DNA of 64,000 nt from Catenovulum sediminis (GTDB taxonomy: Bacteria; Pseudomonadota; Gammaproteobacteria; Enterobacterales; Alteromonadaceae), in assembly GCF_007289895.1 (NCBI RefSeq), contig NZ_CP041660.1:1054001-1118000 (forward strand), in the 5' to 3' direction. The position numbers and the translations under genes were made by a program. Under the pieces are notes generated by a model, which saw only the letters and a program-made list of their open reading frames with translations, was not told the DNA's origin and ran no database searches. Of this stretch, positions 33,905 through 42,337 are shown in pieces; within the stretch, counting starts at the first letter, position 1; every line of letters starts with the position of its first letter.

Positions 33905-35092
33905 CTATTTCGCATAATATAAATTTTTAATATAAATATGCTTGCCATCAAAATCGGAAACGCCTAAAAAATAAAGCGGTTCGGTGACGTTCTTAAAGTT
34001 TGCGCCTTTGTCCATTTGAGACAGTGGAATTGACATTTTTATCCAGCTTTGCGTTAGCGGGTACTTTCCTTTCGGCCCCATCTGTATAAAATTATTGACC
34101 AATGTACCATCCAGAGGATCCCCACTTCTAAAGCCTATGTTAAAGGTGGATGAGGTATCCCCTTTAATTTCAAAATGAAGAGAGCCTGATTTAAAATCAG
34201 ATAAATTTTCACCTTTCGAACTATCCAGTTTTACGGTGCCACCCCACCAGTTACGCGAGCCAGTTTTCACTTTAATCACCCCATTTGGCAGAATGCCAAT
34301 TTCACTGGTATTGTGCCATGGCTGAAACTTCAGGATACGGCTAGGATAACTAACCGATTCAGTATTTTGCGTCATGGTTTGGTGCGTCAGTACATAAAAT
34401 TGTTTTTTTACTGCATCACCGGTTTGTATTTTTTGATTATACTGTTTACTTTGAGCTAGTGGTGTTTGGCTCACAAAATCCGGTGCCTGTAGCTCGTTTA
34501 AAATAAACTTTTTTTGCCCTTGGTGGGTTTTAGTTAATGACTTGCCTGCACGTGTTAAACCTTCAAAAACACCTTGTTCATACAAAGCCCAAAGCGCAAA
34601 TTTAACCTGGCCTTGCGTGTTAATGAGACCAAAATTATTTTCTTCATTAGCTGGATTTGGATGGTGCCAATGTGTATCGAAAGGCTGATAATAAAAAGCG
34701 GTTATTTGATTGTTAAGGCTCCAGCGCTCAATTGCTTGATGGAAAACACCGGCTTTGTATTCGTCTGCTGCTTTAGATCCCGCTTGACCAAAAAGTTCAT
34801 CCGATTGGCTAGCCCAGTCAACACGCCCTATATGAACTGGTTTATCTATACCCGCCTTTTTAATATATTGCACCGTGTTATGGTACTGCGCTAGCGTATA
34901 ATCTAGCGCGCGTTGCATAGCAGCGTCTACCTGTCGCTGAACTGCAAACTTTTCTTGCGCTTCAGGCACCAACCAAAAATCACCTTCATAGTATGAGTGG
35001 CTAAAAGCCGTCGTATGTACCGAAATAAAATCAACTGCTGCGGCTAGTTTAAGCAAGTCACCTGTATGGTAAACGTCGGGACCGCCTCCCAA
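33905..35092 (-). CDS. GH17-like protein, C-terminal part with beta-sandwich module (frameshifted fragment)
   Basis: This fragment continues the GH17-like TIM barrel from GGGPDVYHTGDLLKL. The strand that normally carries the nucleophile glutamate reads HIGRVDWAS, where most GH17 enzymes have IGETGWPS, so the glutamate position appears to hold Arg. The FYYQPFDTHWH and NNFGLINTQGQVKFALW segments match the family's C-terminal strands. Residues about 265-395 form a beta-sandwich module (NWWGGTVKL, LHFEIKGDTS, QSWIKMSIPLSQM, YIKNLYY). The frame break is at CCC 35088-35090 (plus strand); one added base restores ESWGGGPDVYH and gives a 603-aa protein. The TTG at 35092 is not a genuine start. Confidence 0.72.
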   Translation of the reverse strand: MGGGPDVYHTGDLLKLAAAVDFISVHTTAFSHSYYEGDFWLVPEAQEKFAVQRQVDAAMQRALDYTLAQYHNTVQYIKKAGIDKPVHIGRVDWASQSDELFGQAGSKAADEYKAGVFHQAIERWSLNNQITAFYYQPFDTHWHHPNPANEENNFGLINTQGQVKFALWALYEQGVFEGLTRAGKSLTKTHQGQKKFILNELQAPDFVSQTPLAQSKQYNQKIQTGDAVKKQFYVLTHQTMTQNTESVSYPSRILKFQPWHNTSEIGILPNGVIKVKTGSRNWWGGTVKLDSSKGENLSDFKSGSLHFEIKGDTSSTFNIGFRSGDPLDGTLVNNFIQMGPKGKYPLTQSWIKMSIPLSQMDKGANFKNVTEPLYFLGVSDFDGKHIYIKNLYYAK

Positions 35093-35715
35093 GATTCATA
35101 CAAATCCGAGCTGGTCACCCAAATGTGGTCCGGTAAACTATTTTCGTTTTTCAGTTTTTGTAAATATTTAACCCACTTTAAAATCACTTTAGGTTGCACA
35201 TAATATGCTGCTTGCCATTTAACCATCGCCTCTAGGCCTACTGATATCATCTGCACGATATCCGGATATTGATTTGCCAAATCGACAGCCTTTTGAATCT
35301 CAGCGCGGTTATTATCTTCGTCACCCAATTCATGATTAACATTATTTTGGCTCCAAGCATTTTGACATTGTATCCATGTACCCAACATGACATACATTTC
35401 AAAACCCGGATTCTGCTTTTTCAATTGACTAATTGCTTCAACAACCCGTTCTGAGTGCCCGCCTCCCATGGTTTGGGTGCTCAGCAATTTAACCCCCATT
35501 GCTGAGAGAATTTGCATGTCTTCTTTTATTTCTTCGATTTCAGGCAACTGATTACGATTCTGGGTGCGATGGCCATTGTAGGTATAAGCCAAAGCCTGTG
35601 GGTTAGACAACAACTGCTGTGGACTTGTTGTACTGAATAGTTGTTGTGCGAAGCTGTAATGACATAATGATGTTAATAAAAATGAGGCACAAAGCCTTAC
35701 AATAGCGCGTTTCAT
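35044..35715 (-). CDS. GH17-like protein, N-terminal part with signal peptide (frameshifted fragment)
   Basis: ATG 35715 is preferred because it opens a signal peptide (MKRAIVRLCASFLLTSLCHY, cleavage after SFAQ) with AAAGG upstream. The body has the GH17 pattern: AYTYNGHRTQN, EIEEIKEDMQILSAMGVKLL, YVMLGTWIQC, and VGLEAMVKW, where the Glu aligns with the acid/base of the canonical VGNE. The protein is exported. If catalytic, it would cut beta-1,3-glucan, consistent with the GH16 and CBM56-like modules elsewhere, but the missing nucleophile in the C-terminal part argues for caution. The final residues after DLYESW are out of frame. Confidence 0.72.
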   Translation of the reverse strand: MKRAIVRLCASFLLTSLCHYSFAQQLFSTTSPQQLLSNPQALAYTYNGHRTQNRNQLPEIEEIKEDMQILSAMGVKLLSTQTMGGGHSERVVEAISQLKKQNPGFEMYVMLGTWIQCQNAWSQNNVNHELGDEDNNRAEIQKAVDLANQYPDIVQMISVGLEAMVKWQAAYYVQPKVILKWVKYLQKLKNENSLPDHIWVTSSDLYESWEAVPTFTIQVTCLN

Positions 35716-35916
35716 CTTTAGACCTTTTGTTGTAATTAATATCCATTGCTTTACCACGCTGTAAAGGCTTTAAGAACACAACCTGCCCCCTACAATCAGT
35801 TTTTTGCTGGTCGTGGCATAACTCAACTGGTAACATCAAATAGAGTAATGAAATCGCTTTCACAAAACAACAAAAGAATGCCATTTATAACAATTTTAAC
35901 ACAGGCTACTAACCAT

Positions 35917-37209
35917 ATGCATGACTTAGACAAAATCAAACTACGTATCACCCTTTTATTATTTTTTGCTTTTATATTTAAAACGACTGCAGAGCCTATT
36001 GCGATAAAAGCAGGCCATTTGATTGATCCGCAAACCGGCCAAGTTTTTAAAAGTAAGATAATATTGGTCGAAGGTGACCGTGTCAGCGAAATTGTAGACT
36101 CGCTACCAGAAGACCAAACCCACAAGGTGATCGACTTATCAGACTTTTGGCTAATGCCCGGTTTAATTGATATGCATACCCATATTACGTACAGCACCCC
36201 TCCCAACCTATACCACGCTCCGCCTGATGCAACTTACTTACAACAAAGTACAGCCTATCGAGCTTTAAAGGGGCTGAAAAATGCGCAAGATATGCAAAAA
36301 GCTGGATTTACGACGCTTAGAGATTTAGGCAACAATGCCAACTATGCTGATACCGCCCTAGTACAAGCGATTAACGCAAACCTAGTACAAGGTCCGCGCA
36401 TTATTAATGCCGGCAAAATTATTACGGTCACAGGTGGTCAATCTCATAATATTTCTCCAGAAGCAGGCCAACCGTGGGAATACGAATTCATTACCGCTAA
36501 TACACCAGCACAAATTATTGAATCCATCCGTCAAAATGTGTTTTATGGCGCACAAGTTATCAAGTTAGTGGTCGGTGATCACAACTATCAGTATAGTGAA
36601 GAAGATATCCGCGTATTTGTCGACGAAGCAAAAGCGATGCGTCAACCTTTAACGGTGGCAGCCCATGCAGTTTCTGATTTAGCGATTCAAAAAGCGGTTA
36701 GAGCCGGTGTTGATACCATAGAACATGGTTACGAAATCAGTGAAGCATCACTAAAGTTAATGGCTCAACATGGCACAACTTTGGTCACCACTGAAGCAAC
36801 CCTAGAGGTTGTCAGTGTTTTAAGCGGTCATAACCCAGCAGCTATTGAAGGTTTTAAAATTTGGCAAAAAGAGCATATGCAACGTTTCGAGTTGATAAAA
36901 AAGCATCAAGTGAAAGTGGCTTTTGGCTCTGATATGTACTTTGATTTTGCAGATAATGATAGAGGCCGAGTGGCCAAAAACTCTGTTTACGTTTACCAAT
37001 CTGCTGGGTTGTCACCTTTGTATATTCTTCAAATGATGACAGTGAATGCCGCCACAGCATTACAATTACCTAAGCAATTAGGCCAAATTAAATCGGGGTT
37101 TTATGCAGATATTATTGCAACGAAAAACAATCCATTAGACAACATCAAAGCATTGGATGATATCCGTTTTGTGATGCAAAGCGGTGTTGTGGTAGAAAAC
37201 AAAAACTAA
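35917..37209 (+). CDS. Exported metal-dependent amidohydrolase (imidazolonepropionase/prolidase-like)
   Basis: ATG 35917 opens a signal-peptide-like N-terminus (KIKLRITLLLFFAFIFKTTA). The open frame extends further upstream to 35746, but that part overlaps the promoter region of the GH17-like gene. The 430-aa protein has DMHTHITYS (metal-binding HxH), a central lysine in QVIKLVVGDHN, AAHAVSD, TIEHGYE and GSDMYFD, the full set of amidohydrolase-superfamily metal ligands. Relatives hydrolyse Xaa-Pro or Xaa-Arg dipeptides and related amides. It is convergent with the NRPS operon, so involvement in processing the peptide is possible but not shown. Confidence 0.85.
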   Translation: MHDLDKIKLRITLLLFFAFIFKTTAEPIAIKAGHLIDPQTGQVFKSKIILVEGDRVSEIVDSLPEDQTHKVIDLSDFWLMPGLIDMHTHITYSTPPNLYHAPPDATYLQQSTAYRALKGLKNAQDMQKAGFTTLRDLGNNANYADTALVQAINANLVQGPRIINAGKIITVTGGQSHNISPEAGQPWEYEFITANTPAQIIESIRQNVFYGAQVIKLVVGDHNYQYSEEDIRVFVDEAKAMRQPLTVAAHAVSDLAIQKAVRAGVDTIEHGYEISEASLKLMAQHGTTLVTTEATLEVVSVLSGHNPAAIEGFKIWQKEHMQRFELIKKHQVKVAFGSDMYFDFADNDRGRVAKNSVYVYQSAGLSPLYILQMMTVNAATALQLPKQLGQIKSGFYADIIATKNNPLDNIKALDDIRFVMQSGVVVENKN

Positions 37210-37214
37210 AGCCT

Positions 37215-37243
37215 AACAGCCTAGTGAGCAAGACTAGGCTGTT
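37215..37243. terminator. Shared terminator-like hairpin between convergent genes
   Basis: AACAGCCTAGT pairs perfectly with ACTAGGCTGTT across a 7-nt loop, between the amidohydrolase stop (37209) and the NRPS-3 stop (37268). T tracts are weak on both sides; a bidirectional role is likely from position. Confidence 0.6.
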
Positions 37244-37267
37244 AATATAATAGTCGTTTAAATGACT

Positions 37268-40200
37268 TTAATCGGTCTCTACAGGCCTTGTTTTTTGTAA
37301 CGCGTCAACTAACAACACTAGTTTGTTTACAACTGTGTTAACCACTTCAGACATCAGTGATTGAGAATACATTTGTTGACCGTATTTCCATTCAATCACA
37401 AGCTCCTCCTGTACAATATTAGCAATACAGAAAAACTGAACATCACGCTCATTATCTGGGTGCGCCCAAGTACTACCTGCACCAATACTGTCCAATTGCT
37501 GCCTTAAAGGAGAAATATTTTGCGCTTGTTCCTCTGCTTTGCCTGCATAATTTAAGGTAATATTAGGCTTTGGAATATCTCCCATTACCTGCTGTACTTG
37601 TGAATTTTGATGATAACATTTTAGCAAGCTATAACCACTTCCCTGATTAGGGAGACTGGCAATTTGTTTGTCGATAGCTGAGAAAGTACTCACCATATCC
37701 AACTCGTGCGGTTGAGCCTGTAACATCAACAGACGATCTATCGACAACCAGCCGACAGTGCGCGACAAATCCACGTTATCCTGCAATGCCAAATTTCGCC
37801 CTGAATCAATTACCTTCATTGACAACCAATCACCTTTAGCAAATTCTGAAACACTTTGTGTAACTGCTGCAATAAGCACATTCACAAATGTAGTCCCCAA
37901 CCGGGCTACAGCATTTTCTAACAAATACTGCGTGTATTTATGCGGTAATACGGCTGTTACGGTTGTTTCCGTGTCGAGTGTATTCTTTTGTTTATCCGTC
38001 GCAATATCACTTGGAATGGCCGCAACACCCTGCCAAGGCAAGGTTCGCCAATATTCAATTTCGCTATTCATTTCTGGTCCGTTAACATATTGCGATAACA
38101 GATCCAGCCAAGCGGGAACTGACATGGTTTTTTCGGGCAGCCTATATGTTTGCCCCTGAACCAGCGCTTGGTAACAATTAAAAAGGTCCTCCATCACGAC
38201 ATCTGTAGAATAACCGTCGGTTAATAGGTGGTGAATTCCCCAACCGATAACACTCCCATTTTCGCCTAAGTTATATACATCAATATGAATTAGTGCCTGT
38301 GATAATAAAGGCTGCTTTGCAGCATTATCCGCCTCACGCGGTGAACTCCCCTGTGTTGATTCGACAACACTTTTTTCAATTGCACTGATTTGCTCTACCG
38401 TTGACAGCGCAGCCAAATCAAACGATTTAAAGGCAACCTGCACTTGCTCCACAGGTAAATATGTCTGTTGCCATCCATTCTCTGTATGTGTAAAACAAGC
38501 CCGTAAAGCATCGTGATGCGCTAAGACTTGATAAAACGCTTGCTGCAATAATTTATCATCAATTTGATTTTCAAAATCTAATATTGATCCAACGTAACCC
38601 CAACTGGGTTGCACTTTGATATTATCTAAGAACCAATGCTGAGAAGCACTTAAGGGCACCTCACCAACAATCAAGGTTTGTTGGTTATTTTGTTGTGGAG
38701 TGTTATTTTCCGCCCCGTTCTGAAGATGGCTATCTTGTGCATCAGCATTGAGTAATTCCGCGATACTTTGATAGCGGAAGAAATCGTTCACGGAAAACTG
38801 AAAACCAAACTTTTTAAGGCGACTAACCAGTTTTAATACCAATAATGAGTCTCCGCCTACGGCAAAAAAGTTATCGTTTAAACCAACTTTCGGCACACCT
38901 AATACGTCTGCGTAAATAGTACAAATCTGTTTTTCCAGGTCACTTTGAGGCGCCTGATAAACAGAGGTTTGGATATTATTATTCTTATTATCAGCAAGAT
39001 ATTGGTTGGTATAAGCATATATTTTATCGACTTGGTTTAAGGTGCTTATCTCTTCCAAAGTATTAGCGTAAAGAGAAGTTTCTTTTTGGTATTTTACTTT
39101 GGGTGCTTGTTGTTGCACGTTCTCTAGATTTCCTTCGTCTTGACCTTTTTCTTGACTCTCGTTCGCAACTAAATTTTGCTCTGTTTGCAAACAAACTGCT
39201 TTTGCAACATCTACCACCAATAGATTTTTAGCTGTGATTGTATGATTTAATTCGGCTGGCTCTGCACCGAGAATAAGCGTTAAAAATTGTTTAGCCGGTA
39301 AATTTCTACTGGACGCAACAAACTGCAATTCAATATCTGTACAGTCATTGTTATAGGCATATTCAGCTAGAGCTCTAATCATCGCGTATTCAACACCCCG
39401 TCCCATTGCCCGGCAACTCAACATAAAGTCGGTTAATGTCAGGTACCTCTGATTAATTTGACCAAACATCAAACCTACTTGTCCATAATCACCAAAACGA
39501 TCGGATACGGTCACTATCCATGCTGATTTTTGTCGGTTGTTCAGATACTGCTTAATGTCATTTTCATAATATCGCCTAGTGGTAAAGTTAAATTGATTTG
39601 TACGTAAACTCAATTCACTCGCACGTGCAAGATCTTGCGGCATTAAACGCTCCACTTTAATATTCAAGGCTAAGCCTTCAATAAAGCTGCCTAAGCTTTG
39701 GTGTGATTGCTGCAGGTTTTTTCGTTGCTGATTTTGTTGATAAAATTCTGTTCTTTGGAGACCATCAGTCTCCCCCGGCTTTTCATCAAGTGACCAGATA
39801 TGTTGTAAAAAATGCGGAATAGATTGTGTTCTTTTGGGCACTTGTAAAGTTAACACCGCGGGACAATGCGCTTTGACTTCAGCGCACTGAACATCATCAT
39901 CATCAATAAAGACCATACTGTCTAGTGACAAGTTTAGCTCAGTTGCTAATGCTTTGATATTATCGGATTTAGCTTGCCAATTTACCTTTGCGGCAACAAT
40001 ATGTTTCATTTGCAACACCATATCTGGCTGCTGCTCAAATACCGCAGCAACATCTTGCGGGTTATTTTTACTACACAAACACAGTAGCACTCCGCGCTGA
40101 TATTGTTCCAACATAAATTGTTGCAACATTTTAAACTCTGCCGTTACTTTGATACCATGCGGCCCTACTTCCCCACAGATGCCTTGCCACAATGTATTGT

Positions 40201-42337
40201 CACAATCTAAAATTATCACTTTTACTGCTGGGTTAAGGGTCGCAAACATTGCTCTAAAGATATTGCTCGCTAACGCCGTATATTGTTTATCGGTATACGG
40301 TTTAGTGGCAACAAGCTCAGGATTACTTTCGTAATAATCATCAACTGGATACCTAAGCCCCAAGACCTGACGCGTGCATATGGTTAAGTTATCACTGTTT
40401 TTTGCCAATGTTTGCCAATTAAACTCAATAGACTGGCAAACAGCCAACATTTTTTCATCCGCCACTGATTGAGGTGACAGAGGGCAAATCTGCACAATAA
40501 ACTGGCCACTGTGCTGCTGGCAACATGCTAATAACGCGGTTATAAATGCTTCGCTGTTTTTTTGTAAGCTACTCAATAGACGGTCTTGCCCCAACCAATC
40601 TTCAAATCGCACCAGAAAAACATTACAGCCACCTTCGTTTAAGTGTGTTTCACTGCGACTATCCAACAATTGCTGAAAGCACTGGTTATAAGGGGCAAAG
40701 TTTAAATTTAACGGGCATCCTAGTTTATCAGCCAAAAATGACAATGTGTCTGCTAAAGGCTCTAGCGTATAAGTACCACTTAACACCACTGGCAGTACTT
40801 CTTGAGGTTGTATTTGCGGTCCCAAAACCTCCAACCGTTGAGCGGTTACCGCTTTGTTCTCATTTTCTATCAACATTATTTGCCCCAACGGGCTTGTGAG
40901 CACCACAACCAGTGCTGAATCATAAAGTTGTGATGGTTGTGCAGCTTGGGCTACTTCACAACCTAAACGCGCAAAATGTTGTACGGCCAGCACCATATCT
41001 TGCACAACAAAACTAAAGTGACTTAATTTTATCCCGTTTGCGGCATGCCATTGTGCTTTTTCAAATAATTGTATTTTCATATTGTCTGCTGAAGCCAGCA
41101 CAGACAATTTACCACCGACGCCTTGATCTTGCTGATGCTCTTCTTGTATGGACCAACCAAAAATTCGATTGCTTTGCCAATTCGCTTGCTGCACCTGATT
41201 AACAACCGCGCCATAACCATAAAATTGTAGTTCGCTAGCCTGTTTTACAACTTTTTTGGATACTGGTATTGATGCTGTATCGGGTATCTGGGCATTTATC
41301 TCGAGCAACTCAACTAAGCCAGCGTCCGTATCTAAAAACGCGACAAGTTGCCCTTCAAACAGGACGGCTGGTGTCGGCTTGCTGATGAGCTTCGCGCCTA
41401 ATTTTTCGAAGTATTGAATCGCTGAGTTTAAATTTTCTGTCTGATAGCAAACGTGATAAAAACCAATATCCCGACTGCGTAAGCTGTCGACTTGCGCACC
41501 TTGCACGAGCTCGATACGCATCCCCTCTGCAGCCTCGAACATACATAAGTTAGCTTGCTGTTTTTCATCCCAGACAATTTTACTTTGCGATTCAATATTA
41601 AACATCTCACTGACCAGTTTAATGCTGTGCTCAATATCATCACAAGCAATGCCAAGATGATGGAATTCAAGTGCAGGCACTTGTTTTGCTAAAGGCAGCG
41701 GTGGCATCAGCTTGTTAACTTCTATGTCCGGTTGAGCGGCCATCATTTTGAGAATGTGTTGTAAATCTTGTAACATTTGCTCGACGGTTTCAGCCACAAA
41801 CAGGTCTGTACTGTATTGAATAGACAATTCAGCGCCTTGTGCATGTTCTTCAATATTAAAAAATAGATCGAATTTAGAGACTCCCTCGCCACTGCGCTCA
41901 ACAGGCCGGCTGGAGATATCAAGTCCTTGTACCTGCCACAACTCCTGAGGTGCATTTTGTAATACAAACAAAACCTGAAAGATAGGCGAATAGCTTTGAT
42001 CCCTATGTGGACATAGCTGTTCAACCATCTTATCAAATGGGACTGCCTGATGATTGAACGCTTGCAAGCTATTATGTTTTACCTGTTTGAGCAATTGCTC
42101 CACTGTCATATCAGGGTTCACTTGGCTGCGTATCGGTAACGTATTGACAAAAAAGCCAATCAAATTTTCTAGTATTTTTTGCTGACGGTTTGCCACCGAT
42201 GTACCAATTACGATATCTGACTGCCCAGAGTAAGCAGCCAATAGTATATTTAAGGCAGTTACGCAAGTCATATAGAGAGTGCTATCGGCGCCTAGACTAA
42301 ATGTTTTTAGCTCCGTCATCAGTGTTTCCGGCAGCAC
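37268..42337 (-). CDS. NRPS-3, C-terminal part: C (end) - VOC - VOC - FkbH - PCP - E-like (frameshifted fragment)
   Basis: This is the 3' section of one 12.5-kb gene. Residues about 1-215 finish a condensation domain begun in the previous fragment (IVIGTSVANRQ, GFFVNTLPIRS). Two glyoxalase-fold VOC domains follow: about 220-352 (LEFHHLGIACDDIEHS, methylmalonyl-CoA-epimerase-like) and 365-505. About 515-1045 is an FkbH-type HAD-IIIC domain with ILDCDNTLWQG (about 708-718), SMVFIDDDDVQCAEV and RTNQFNFTTRRYY. FkbH enzymes load glyceryl units from 1,3-bisphosphoglycerate on carrier proteins. A PCP follows (FFAVGGDSLLVLK, about 1160). The last ~450 residues are an epimerisation-type domain (SASQHWFL, HHLLTDGYS, RTVGWLS, NYAGK). 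There is no adenylation domain in this module and no thioesterase. The frame is lost at CCCCC 42352-42356 (plus strand). Confidence 0.82.
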   Translation of the reverse strand: MLPETLMTELKTFSLGADSTLYMTCVTALNILLAAYSGQSDIVIGTSVANRQQKILENLIGFFVNTLPIRSQVNPDMTVEQLLKQVKHNSLQAFNHQAVPFDKMVEQLCPHRDQSYSPIFQVLFVLQNAPQELWQVQGLDISSRPVERSGEGVSKFDLFFNIEEHAQGAELSIQYSTDLFVAETVEQMLQDLQHILKMMAAQPDIEVNKLMPPLPLAKQVPALEFHHLGIACDDIEHSIKLVSEMFNIESQSKIVWDEKQQANLCMFEAAEGMRIELVQGAQVDSLRSRDIGFYHVCYQTENLNSAIQYFEKLGAKLISKPTPAVLFEGQLVAFLDTDAGLVELLEINAQIPDTASIPVSKKVVKQASELQFYGYGAVVNQVQQANWQSNRIFGWSIQEEHQQDQGVGGKLSVLASADNMKIQLFEKAQWHAANGIKLSHFSFVVQDMVLAVQHFARLGCEVAQAAQPSQLYDSALVVVLTSPLGQIMLIENENKAVTAQRLEVLGPQIQPQEVLPVVLSGTYTLEPLADTLSFLADKLGCPLNLNFAPYNQCFQQLLDSRSETHLNEGGCNVFLVRFEDWLGQDRLLSSLQKNSEAFITALLACCQQHSGQFIVQICPLSPQSVADEKMLAVCQSIEFNWQTLAKNSDNLTICTRQVLGLRYPVDDYYESNPELVATKPYTDKQYTALASNIFRAMFATLNPAVKVIILDCDNTLWQGICGEVGPHGIKVTAEFKMLQQFMLEQYQRGVLLCLCSKNNPQDVAAVFEQQPDMVLQMKHIVAAKVNWQAKSDNIKALATELNLSLDSMVFIDDDDVQCAEVKAHCPAVLTLQVPKRTQSIPHFLQHIWSLDEKPGETDGLQRTEFYQQNQQRKNLQQSHQSLGSFIEGLALNIKVERLMPQDLARASELSLRTNQFNFTTRRYYENDIKQYLNNRQKSAWIVTVSDRFGDYGQVGLMFGQINQRYLTLTDFMLSCRAMGRGVEYAMIRALAEYAYNNDCTDIELQFVASSRNLPAKQFLTLILGAEPAELNHTITAKNLLVVDVAKAVCLQTEQNLVANESQEKGQDEGNLENVQQQAPKVKYQKETSLYANTLEEISTLNQVDKIYAYTNQYLADNKNNNIQTSVYQAPQSDLEKQICTIYADVLGVPKVGLNDNFFAVGGDSLLVLKLVSRLKKFGFQFSVNDFFRYQSIAELLNADAQDSHLQNGAENNTPQQNNQQTLIVGEVPLSASQHWFLDNIKVQPSWGYVGSILDFENQIDDKLLQQAFYQVLAHHDALRACFTHTENGWQQTYLPVEQVQVAFKSFDLAALSTVEQISAIEKSVVESTQGSSPREADNAAKQPLLSQALIHIDVYNLGENGSVIGWGIHHLLTDGYSTDVVMEDLFNCYQALVQGQTYRLPEKTMSVPAWLDLLSQYVNGPEMNSEIEYWRTLPWQGVAAIPSDIATDKQKNTLDTETTVTAVLPHKYTQYLLENAVARLGTTFVNVLIAAVTQSVSEFAKGDWLSMKVIDSGRNLALQDNVDLSRTVGWLSIDRLLMLQAQPHELDMVSTFSAIDKQIASLPNQGSGYSLLKCYHQNSQVQQVMGDIPKPNITLNYAGKAEEQAQNISPLRQQLDSIGAGSTWAHPDNERDVQFFCIANIVQEELVIEWKYGQQMYSQSLMSEVVNTVVNKLVLLVDALQKTRPVETD

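Noticed and set aside
35746-35916. Longer N-terminus for the amidohydrolase
   Set aside because: The extension would cross the promoter region of the divergent GH17-like gene and hide a clear signal peptide.
37268-42337. Thioesterase or reductase release domain at the NRPS end
   Set aside because: No GxSxG thioesterase motif or NAD-binding reductase region was seen after the last PCP; the end is an epimerisation-like domain.
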